Assembly (NCBI GenBank): GCA_029959085.1
Contig: JARWIR010000024.1
Coordinates: forward strand, 12,512,296 to 12,576,295
DNA: 64,000 nt
Reading direction: 5' to 3'
From: Nemophila menziesii
Lineage: Eukaryota > Streptophyta > Magnoliopsida > Boraginales > Hydrophyllaceae
Made by a program: the position numbers and the translations under genes. Below, piece by piece: positions 56,559 to 64,000 of this stretch (the first letter of the stretch is position 1; each line of letters opens with the position of its first letter). The notes under the pieces were generated by a model. It made no database searches. It was not told the origin of the DNA and was given only the letters and a program-made list of their open reading frames with translations.

Positions 56559-59279
56559 ATGGCAGACATTCAAGACAATGATCCGGAGTTAGTTTACTTT
56601 GCACCAGGAGGACCTCCTGCGTTTGTTCCACCTGGTGTACAACTGCCAGTAGGAGAAGGTAATGGGCAGAATAATCAACAAAACCGAGTTGAACAAGATC
56701 TACCTGGCCTTAACATACCATTCCATGTTCAACCCATCGGTTACCGCCCTCCTGAGATTCCGAATATCAAATTTAGACCCGATCCGGGTATGCTTAGTCA
56801 ATTTCAAAGTTTCGGACTATATACTGGTACTGCAATTCAAGATCCGGTAAAAGCGATTCAGAAGTTTATGCAGATTTGTGATGCCTACATTACTCCTGGC
56901 ATTACACGCGAGCAACTGTATTGTCATATGTTTTCGTTTTTCTTGACCGGAAGAGCTAGCGATTGGCTAGAAAGACAACCACATGGAACCATTCACTCTT
57001 GGAGAGAGCTTCAAGCCGCGTTCTTTAACCGATTTTATCCAAAGAGCATGAGACTTAAAGATCAAACCGAGCTTGCAAGATTTTCTCAAGAAGATGGAGA
57101 AACAGTGGGAGAAGCATGGACAAGGTTTCAACAAAAATTAGCTAGATGCCCGCTCCATGGTTATACACCTGCTCTACAACTTGCTATATTCTATGAAGGT
57201 CTTGATGACAAGGGTAGAGACAAGGTGGATAACATTGGAAAGGGTAATTTTGTGTCCATGAATCACAATGAAGCTTCCGAGGTGTTAGAAAATATTATGG
57301 AACAAGAAAGAAGTTGGCCTTCAACGCGAGCTTCTGCAGCAAAGACCCGAGGAACGCTTCGTTTAGATGCAGAAACTGCGAACTCAGCTCAAATATCCTC
57401 GTTAGAAAATCAAATCAAGGAGCTGAGAATCGTGATGGAGAAGAATTTAGCTGCTACAAAGGTAGTTCAAGAGGCACAAGGTTGTCAACAATGTGGAGTT
57501 AACGATCATTCATGGGAAGAGTGTGAATCAAATCCGCAATCTGTTTACTTCATATCTAACCGATGGGGCAACCGCAACCATCCAGGTATGCAGTATTCAA
57601 ATCCACAAGGGGCCGCTAATCCTAGTCAATATCAATCGCGACCCCAGAACAACTCTTACCAACAGAGAGGTCAGTACCAAAACCAATATCAGAATCGACC
57701 TACTCCTCCACAACAACCTGCTCAAGACGCCTATACCGATACTTTAGACCAAAAAGCTTTACCTCAGTATCCGCAAGAAGGATCTATGGACAATACACAG
57801 ATAGTACAAGCTCTAGAACGTTTGAACACCACTGTAAACGCTCAAGAAGAAAAGGTCAGAGGACACGATGCCATACTTCAGATGCTAAATACTCAATTAG
57901 CCCAAATAAACAAGCATCTAACAGAACAAAAGGAAGTAAAGGCAATCGAAGGAGGTGAAAACAATGTTGTGTTCGAAGCTTGCAAGGCTATATGCCTTGA
58001 AATCGAAAAAGAAAAGGAGGAAGCACCACATGCTGCCATTAGTGCCGTGGAAGTTCCCAGTATTGAAGAAGAGCCAACCGAGTCTAACCCCGAGGAGTCC
58101 GACTGTCTAGAAGTTTATCATCTGGAAAGCGATGAAGAGAGAGACGAGTTCATAGAGCTACTGAAAAAGGTGCAAGAGGAGATGCGATCGATGGTAGAGT
58201 ATGCAGCGGAGTTAGCAAGAGAGAAAGAGGAAGAAGCCTCAAAAGAAGAATCGAAAGAAGATGAAGTGGCACCTGCTGTGCTAGAGGAGAAAGAAGAAGA
58301 AAAGGTGGAATCGCCACCTAGTGTTCAACCAGTGTCATCAACTATTCCTGATACAAATCCTAAAGATGACACTATTCTCAAGACATTTGTAGAGGCGTAC
58401 CAACCTGAAAATATCAACGCCCAAATGCTTGAGATTGCGAAGAGAGGACTTACACCGCAACAAGTTTTTACGCAAGTTATTCCTGAAAAAGAGGCGAGTG
58501 TAGAGATCCCAAGAGAGAACCTGAGGGTTTCGAGAAGAAGTGAGAAAGAGCTACCCACTAAGCTTAAAGATCCGGGAAGTTTCAACCTTCCTATTCAATT
58601 GCATGGTAGGCTCAAAGTGAAAGCAATGTACGATGTGGGTTCTGGTGTGAATCTTATGCCTAAGTCCGTGTTCGAGAGACTTGGACTTCAAAAATCAGAG
58701 AAAACTCTAGTAAAGTTGCAGTTTGCTGACAACTCAGTGAAGAGGACATGGGGAACAGTGGAGGACGTCTTAGTCCGAGCAGGTAATATCGCCATCCCTA
58801 CTGACTTTGTTATTCTTGAGTTTGATGCAGATAAGCAGGTTCCGATCATACTTGGACGGCCTTTCATGGCCACAAGTCAAAGTGTGATAAACTTCCAAGA
58901 TGGGACCATCACCCTTCATGCTAAAAATATGTCCGAGACCTTCTATGTCTTGGGTAAGAAACCAAGGAAGTTGGATCCCACCGTGCCTATCATCCACAGC
59001 CTTTCACATCACAAAGTCCCTCCTGAGGAGATCCACTTAAAACCTGTGGACACTGAGCCAAACATTGAGTTTGGGGTTGGCCATGAAGTCCTATGGAAAG
59101 CCCACAAACGCGAGAACAGGCCACGAAGTTTCAAAGATTCGTGGATGGGACCATTCATCGTCACTAAGGTTGTTTCAGCCAAGGTGATAGAAATTCGCCC
59201 CAAAACTGGGGTCAAGCGCAGATTAGTTGACGTTCATAGCCTTACTCGTTGTTGGGGAGGCTATATTCGCAAATCTTGA
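56559..59279 (+). CDS. E2 gag-protease fused to integrase C-terminal tail, 906 residues
   Basis: One open frame. The gag core is at about residues 80-260 (AIQKFMQICDAYITPGITRE; ASDWLERQPHG). A CCHC knuckle starts at C309 (CQQCGVNDHSWEEC). A Gln-rich linker (YQSRPQNNSYQQRGQYQNQY) and a very acidic Glu/Lys linker at about 500-600 follow. The protease has D692 in AMYDVGSGVNLMPK and [18 protein letters not shown]. Within about 60 residues it passes to EVLWKAHKRENRPRSFKDSW, MGPFIVTKVVSAKVIEIRP and DVHSLTRCWGGYIRKS, which are the end of the integrase tail. The pol core is missing and the junction is in frame. The open frame extends 31 codons upstream without an ATG; I take ATG 56559 (MADIQDNDPE). 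Confidence 0.92.
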   Translation: MADIQDNDPELVYFAPGGPPAFVPPGVQLPVGEGNGQNNQQNRVEQDLPGLNIPFHVQPIGYRPPEIPNIKFRPDPGMLSQFQSFGLYTGTAIQDPVKAIQKFMQICDAYITPGITREQLYCHMFSFFLTGRASDWLERQPHGTIHSWRELQAAFFNRFYPKSMRLKDQTELARFSQEDGETVGEAWTRFQQKLARCPLHGYTPALQLAIFYEGLDDKGRDKVDNIGKGNFVSMNHNEASEVLENIMEQERSWPSTRASAAKTRGTLRLDAETANSAQISSLENQIKELRIVMEKNLAATKVVQEAQGCQQCGVNDHSWEECESNPQSVYFISNRWGNRNHPGMQYSNPQGAANPSQYQSRPQNNSYQQRGQYQNQYQNRPTPPQQPAQDAYTDTLDQKALPQYPQEGSMDNTQIVQALERLNTTVNAQEEKVRGHDAILQMLNTQLAQINKHLTEQKEVKAIEGGENNVVFEACKAICLEIEKEKEEAPHAAISAVEVPSIEEEPTESNPEESDCLEVYHLESDEERDEFIELLKKVQEEMRSMVEYAAELAREKEEEASKEESKEDEVAPAVLEEKEEEKVESPPSVQPVSSTIPDTNPKDDTILKTFVEAYQPENINAQMLEIAKRGLTPQQVFTQVIPEKEASVEIPRENLRVSRRSEKELPTKLKDPGSFNLPIQLHGRLKVKAMYDVGSGVNLMPKSVFERLGLQKSEKTLVKLQFADNSVKRTWGTVEDVLVRAGNIAIPTDFVILEFDADKQVPIILGRPFMATSQSVINFQDGTITLHAKNMSETFYVLGKKPRKLDPTVPIIHSLSHHKVPPEEIHLKPVDTEPNIEFGVGHEVLWKAHKRENRPRSFKDSWMGPFIVTKVVSAKVIEIRPKTGVKRRLVDVHSLTRCWGGYIRKS

Positions 59280-59499
59280 CAGAGGTAACACGTCTAACTT
59301 TGAAAGACGTTAAACAAAAGTGCTGTTCGGAAGACAACCCGAAGTTTTTATGTTTTCATGTCTTTTACATTCTTAGTTTAAGTTTATTTTAGTTGTTTTT
59401 AGTTGATAATGCATATTTGAGAAAGGTATTAGTGTTTTTGGTGTGTAGGAATCGGAGAAATCAAGTTAGGGAACGCGAGGAAAATTTTTGGAGCGCAAG

Positions 59500-59885
59500 A
59501 AAGCACCCCGCGGACTACCCTCACGGACTACCCCATGGTCCGCAGGGATGGTCCGCGAGGTCAAAACCCGTACCACGGGTTGTTACCGCGGGTTTAGGTC
59601 AGAAACACGAAAAAAATTCCACGGACCACCCCGCGGTGCACCGTGCCATGGTCCGCGCCCCAAAAACCCGTACCACGGGGTGAGTACCACGGGTATTTTG
59701 ACGGAGTCTACAGCAAGCCGCGGTGTACCCTCCGGTACACCGGACCCTAGTCCGCGAGGTCAAAACCCGTACCACGGGGTCCTACCACGGGTTTAGGTCA
59801 GTGAGCAAAAATTTTCGAGCATCAGATGTCACGGACTACCCTGCGGTGCACCCCATGGTCCGCAGGGGTAGTCCGCAGCGCCGCC
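59500..59885 (+). repeat. E2 GC-rich palindromic tandem array
   Basis: There are about four units of 90-120 bp. Each has a GGACTACCC/CCATGGTCCGCG part followed by AAAACCCGTACCACGGG and a TACCACGGGTTTAGGTCAG part. ACCCGTACCACGGGT is a near-perfect palindrome, and CCATGG and CCGCGG add more self-pairing. It is the same kind of array as E1 32880-33255 and at the same place relative to the flanking frames. The open frames that cross it (59393-60244) are composition artefacts. Confidence 0.88.
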
Positions 59886-60327
59886 AGAGGAGAGAGAAAG
59901 TTACGGGATTGAGTTATAAAGGAGGTATTGAAGCTATTATTCCGAATTTATTAAACCTTAACCCTCTCTTTCTACTCCACAACTCTCCTAACTCCATTGA
60001 AACTCATCAAAACCTTCACCAATCACCAAAACACTACCCAATCATCAAGGAAAACACATCAAACCTTCTCTCCACATCATTACAAGAGAGAATCAAGCTA
60101 CCAATCATCACCAAATTCATTCAAATTGAAGAATCAAAGAGCCAAAATTCACAAATTCATCACACAATTTCTAAAAATCCTAGCCTACCCATTACAAATC
60201 ATCCTCACCCACATAGAGATTCATCACCAATTCACCCATCCTAGGCCAAATCAAGCTTGTTCATCCATTAATTCAAGAGTTTAATTTTAAAGGGTTGCTA
60301 AAGCTTTGAGTTGGGGGTTAATTGGAG
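59886..60327 (+). other. E2 spacer before ORF3
   Basis: AT-rich, C-rich on the coding strand (CACCAATCACC, CATCACCAAATTC phrases), and low in G. Such an unstructured CA-rich leader is what a ribosome or internal promoter might favour, but this is inference. I call no gene. Confidence 0.4.
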
Positions 60328-61521
60328 ATGACTAATAGAACATCAATCTTATCTAGCAAGAGGGAGGTGAAGAGTAACAAGGGATTGGATTTAAACAAGA
60401 AGAAATCAATTGACAAAGGAGCTAGTTCTAAATCAAAGGGTAAAGATAAATTGAAAAGTGGGAAACCTTCGTATGATAGTAATGGTAAAAAGCTTTATTT
60501 TTATGCAAAGGAAAGAACACAACCTCAACAAAATCCTATACCTATAGAGAGAGTGGATACTTCAAATTCCTTGAAGATTTCTGCAGAGAAACAATTAGAA
60601 GAACTACCTTTTGCCTATGAGAAAGTATTCAAGGAGGAAATTAGAGATGGAGATTACAAGAGATTCTTTGAGCTTGGTGAGAAATTGGGTTGGTCTACGT
60701 TCATGGTAAGCCGTTCTGAATTATGTCATGAATTAGTTTTGGAGTTCTATCTAGGCCTCTTTAGCCGAGATAGTGATTGTGTTCCGATTAGAGGAAAGTT
60801 AGTTCCTTTCACAGTTGAGGAGATTAGGAACCACTTCAAGTTTCAGAAACTGAAAAGTTTTTGCAAATTTGAGGAAGCAGTTGCTAAACGAAAAATCTTT
60901 GATAAGGAATTACTTTTTGAGCATGTTTTAGACAAGGAGAAAGTGCAATTACATACGGGAGAATTGAAGGCACCTTGGCCTTACAAATATCTTCAAGCAG
61001 ATGCTAGAATTTGGCATAATTTCCTTATCCCTAATGTCTTTGGAAACACGCGAACTTTGGAGGTGACCATGAAGAACGCGCTACTGTTGGATTGTATTTT
61101 GAGAGGAGAAGAAGTTGATGTGGCACAGTTGATCTATGAGGAGGTGATACGATTCTCGGTCTCTCCTAAATCGGTTTATAACGTTAAATTTCCAACTATG
61201 ATCACGTGTCTTATGCGAAAAGCGAATGTAGTATTGGGTGAAGAAGAGAAACTCGAGTTTAAGACGAGTTATATTGATAATGCTTGGATCAAAGAAAGCC
61301 TTCGAAGAGCGGGTTCTACTCAAGTCTCGAAGGAAGAAAAGGAGCAAAATTGGCAAGAGAAGATGGAGGAGCGTTTAACGAAATTTGAAGCAGCTCAAAC
61401 TTCCTTAGTCAATGATGTGGCACAAATCAATGCTAATCAAGTGCACATCATGAAACTCCTTGAGCAATTAACGAAAGGTCCAGCAATTCCAATCTTGGAT
61501 ATCAATGATGCGAGGCAATAG
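60328..61521 (+). CDS. E2 ORF3, plant retroelement protein of unknown function, 397 residues
   Basis: The frame is intact and starts MTNRTSILSSKREVKSNKG. The N-terminus (about 1-60) is very basic and Ser/Lys-rich, like a nuclear targeting or nucleic-acid-binding tail. The middle (about 85-310) resembles the 'putative plant transposon protein' domain often found in Athila-type 3' ORFs: LGWSTFMVSRSELCHELVLE, FYLGLF, VPFTVEEIRNHFKF, ARIWHNFLIPN, LLDCILRGEEVDVAQLIYEE, FPTMITCLMRKANV. The C-terminus (about 320-385) is a coiled coil. No signal peptide or membrane span, so it is not an envelope protein. The stop TAG lies in the loop of a hairpin, CGAGGC-AATA-GCCTCG (61511-61526). Function unknown. 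Confidence 0.85.
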   Translation: MTNRTSILSSKREVKSNKGLDLNKKKSIDKGASSKSKGKDKLKSGKPSYDSNGKKLYFYAKERTQPQQNPIPIERVDTSNSLKISAEKQLEELPFAYEKVFKEEIRDGDYKRFFELGEKLGWSTFMVSRSELCHELVLEFYLGLFSRDSDCVPIRGKLVPFTVEEIRNHFKFQKLKSFCKFEEAVAKRKIFDKELLFEHVLDKEKVQLHTGELKAPWPYKYLQADARIWHNFLIPNVFGNTRTLEVTMKNALLLDCILRGEEVDVAQLIYEEVIRFSVSPKSVYNVKFPTMITCLMRKANVVLGEEEKLEFKTSYIDNAWIKESLRRAGSTQVSKEEKEQNWQEKMEERLTKFEAAQTSLVNDVAQINANQVHIMKLLEQLTKGPAIPILDINDARQ

Positions 61522-63118
61522 CCTCGAGAGTATGTTCTCTTTCTTCCTTACCATTTCTGTAATTATGCCTATCTGCTAATTTTAATTTCTGTTTTCGAGT
61601 CTTTTTTTTTTTTCGAGTCGTGGGGACACGGCTCATTTTTGAGTTGGGGGTGTGGGGATTCGTTGTCTCTCATCTCCATTTTTCAGTTTTTGAGTGAAAT
61701 TAAAATTTTTGATGCATGGGAATTAGATGTAGAGTGTGTTTAATAACTTGAAAGCATAAGCTCGGTAGATTAATGATAGTAAGTGATATGTTTATGAGCT
61801 ATGTATTTGTATGCTTTGAGTATTTGCAGGAAAACACACGTTGATAGTAAAGAAAAGATTAGTGAGCAATGCGATAGAAAGTATGTTCGATCTCAGGGAA
61901 CCTTGAAAGTGTGTAGGCCGTGAGATCCAAGCTAGTTGAAAAACCATTTGATGAAAGTGCTAAAGGTAAGAAATTTTCTGAATTACATAGTGTAGAAAGT
62001 GATCAAGGCGGTTCTTTCATATTTTTAAACCTTTGAAGCCTTTTTATACCTTCTCACCTTGTGATTTTTGAGTTTAAAAGTTATATCCTTCTTAGCCCCT
62101 TCTAGCCTTTCTAAATCCTTTTTATTGAAACACATTATAAGCCATATCCTTTAGATTTTTAGGACTTTTCCATATGACCCGCACTCGAATCGCGATGCTT
62201 AGACAGTTGTTTTAGAGCTTGAGTTTGGGGTGGTGGGTCCACCATTATGGGAGTTATTATGTTGGGATTTTTGAGCTTATTATTGTGCTTTGTGCTTTAT
62301 ATTGAGGATGCTTTACAACATTGTATTGTAACCCTTTGCCGGGGTAATAGTGAATGAAAAAGAAGCTTCGAGCTAATTTTGCCAACAAGGGCATTAAAAG
62401 AAAAAATATATATATGAGAAAATTAGCGTGATATCTCAACATTAAAAGAGAGTCATAGCTATAGAAAAGAGAATTGATTTGAAAAGAAAAGAAAATATAT
62501 ATATTCGGACCGGCAAAGTGGATTTTTATGTGAACATCTTAAGCTTTAATTGGGTTATTGGGGATGCTAAATTGTGCATCAAGGAATTCATTGGGTTGAG
62601 TGAGAAACGTTTATGAGAGTAACTCAAGCTCTAGGGCGATTCGTTGATGGCTAGTGAGGAGAGAGCCAAAAGCTCACTCCAAATTATCCAAATATATGAT
62701 CATACCGTCCCTAAGCCTACATTACAACCTTAAAAGACCTTGTGATTCTTCGTTATGTAATTGAGAAGTGATTGAGCCATTAGAGATTAGTTAAGTGGAT
62801 TCTTGGATACTAGTGAAGTTTGATGAACAATCTATAGCTCTCTTGGGGAACTGAGTAAAGTCCCAATCCTTCTTACATTGCGAAACTAATCTGATCTTGA
62901 AATCAAGCCGTGTTGACTGTAGATATGAGAAGTGTACAGGTATGTAGTTTATGAATATTATTGCATGAAATTTTCTGAGTTATGTGCTTTAGGTTTATTC
63001 TATATATTCTGCTATGCTTTTCCCTTGTGTTGAGAATTTTATAAGTGTGTATTTCTAGACTTCCCTATGTTTTTATCTTTTATTGTATCGGGACGATACA
63101 ACTTTGAGTTGGGGGTCT
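61522..63118 (+). other. E2 3' non-coding region with hairpins and polypurine tract
   Basis: There is no gene. The hairpin GAGTCGTGGGGACACGGCTC is at 61615-61634. An AT run (ATATATATA) lies near 62408. The stem-loop TTGTATCG-GGA-CGATACAA is at 63083-63101, 4 bases before the polypurine tract GAGTTGGGGGTCT (63106-63118). The order matches E1 and E3. The phrase CCGTCCCTAAGCCTA-ATTACAACCTTAAA (about 62705-62735) is also present in E3 (about 46866-46895). Confidence 0.75.
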
Positions 63119-64000
63119 TGATGTCTCCTCATTTGTGATAGATTTATGTTAAGATGAGACATCATTTTTAGTGTTTTAGAAGTCAATAATGTCGATTTTC
63201 TTGAGTTTTAGTGCACTTTCCTATTTTGTGTCTTGATTTGTAGAAATAATGTTTTTAGAGCATATTGGGTTTAATTGTTTATTTAGTGTGTAGCTTTAAA
63301 GATAATTATGGAGCTTAATTAGAGTCCAAGTCAAAGACAACAACTTATGGAAAGAGATATGCATGGTAATTGGAGATAAGGAAGGAATTGCTAAAAAGAT
63401 GGAAAAGGAAAAGCTGCCTAAATCTGGGATTCTGCAAAGATAGGCGTTTTTACCTAATAAAGAGGCCGAATTTGGTAGATTACTCCTAAAGGGCCTAGAT
63501 AATTCTGTTGCGATTCTTTTGGTATCTTGTGGAGCAAAATCGGACCAATAATAAAGAAGTTATGACCAAAACAACGCAGCAGTGTTTATCTTTATTTCCA
63601 TACGAATTTGAGTTGGGCTAGAAGTCCATTACCTTAACAATTCCTCAAGAAAACGAATTAGGTCTTCTAAACACCTATAAATACACCCTTATATCACTTG
63701 TAAATCATCCTTGCCTCATAGTAATTAGTTCTTAAGGTTTTATTCTTCCAGTTTATTGTAGAGAGCAAGATGATGTCTTTTATTATTTCTTTTAGTTTAT
63801 TTCCTTCAGGTATGAACTAAACTTCCCATAGCTTGGGTTTTGCATATGTATAATCTATGAATTCTAATTCTTCTATCTAAGTTCCTTTGGGAATTATATG
63901 TTTTAATCTAATATTAGCTACTTACTTTATATTTGCTTATGTGTTTTGATTTAATGTCTTTCCTAGAATTGATCACTTTAGGATTGTTTTAAGAGTAGTT
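63119..64000 (+). repeat. E2 3' LTR, first 882 bp (cut by window end)
   Basis: Matches 54770-55651 without a gap. It should continue to about position 64648 of the same sequence. Confidence 0.93.

Larger units (their letters stand above)
54770..64000 (+). mobile_element. E2: reverse-transcriptase-less Athila-related retrotransposon (3' end beyond window)
   Basis: The 5' LTR is 54770-56299 (1530 bp, TGATGTCTCC...GACACCA). The tRNA-Asp primer site is at 56306-56322. A gag-protease-integrase-tail frame runs 56559-59279, a GC-rich array 59500-59885, ORF3 60328-61521, a 3' non-coding region follows, and the polypurine tract is at 63106-63118. The 3' LTR starts at 63119 and is cut by the window end after 882 bp. 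Those 882 bp match the 5' LTR with no gap (constant offset 8349) and no difference noticed. No reverse transcriptase, RNase H or integrase core exists anywhere in the internal region. So it is non-autonomous but recently copied; full length would be about 9.9 kb. Confidence 0.92.

Noticed and set aside
59393..60244. Overlapping open frames of 96-173 codons after the E2 polyprotein
   Set aside because: They run through the GC-rich tandem array in several frames at once and resemble no protein; they arise from repeat composition.
60328..61521. ORF3 as a retroviral envelope gene
   Set aside because: No signal peptide, membrane span or cleavage site is seen; it matches the plant retroelement ORF pattern instead.

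Overview
This is nuclear DNA of a flowering plant, almost certainly a eudicot. It is AT-rich, has GT-AG introns, and carries plant-specific genes and retrotransposons. I cannot name the species. Five host genes are supported: TIC40 (chloroplast protein import, minus strand, 3493-6450, 13 exons), a MUSTANG-like domesticated Mutator transposase (11922-13700), an F-box protein gene (17980-19140), a subtilisin-like protease gene (minus strand, 24164-26437), and a short plant-type MAT1/CAK-assembly-factor gene (42548-43542, 5 exons). They are unrelated in function and there is no operon-like logic; they are islands in transposon-rich DNA.

Layout. 1-15100 holds TIC40 and the MUSTANG-like gene with scattered fragments: a solo LTR, a tRNA-derived SINE, LINE debris and a tandem repeat. 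15104-17861 is a 2.74-kb Mutator-type element with long terminal inverted repeats and a 9-bp target duplication, ending about 130 bp before the F-box start codon. 19141-28828 holds the subtilase gene and more repeat fragments. 28829-40920 is a complete Athila-type Ty3/gypsy retrotransposon (here E1, minus strand). It has two 1760-bp LTRs with no difference seen, a TGTAC target duplication and an intact 1848-residue gag-pol frame, and it sits inside the RNase H segment of an older LINE. 42548-43542 is MAT1. 44220-50454 is a decayed, 5'-truncated relative (E3) whose 3' LTR was split by a Pack-MULE carrying exons of a prolyl-4-hydroxylase-like gene. 54019-54412 is a pair of nested Mutator-type MITEs, each with a perfect 9-bp target duplication. 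54770 to the window end is a third relative (E2, plus strand) with LTRs that match over the 882 bp visible.

The most unusual material is the E1/E2/E3 retrotransposon group. E2 has no reverse transcriptase, RNase H or integrase core. It keeps one open frame in which gag and protease run directly into the last stretch of the integrase tail, plus a separate intact 397-residue ORF3. The decayed E3 has the same junction, so this is a family architecture and not one accidental deletion. E2's matching LTRs imply recent copying, so its enzymes must come from another element; E1 is a plausible type of helper. All three share the downstream non-coding plan. A hairpin just before the polypurine tract has three compensatory base-pair changes between copies. 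There is also a GAGTCGTG hairpin, and E1 and E2 carry a GC-rich palindromic tandem array between the polyprotein and ORF3. These are candidates for cis-acting RNA signals by which a defective element is packaged or copied in trans.
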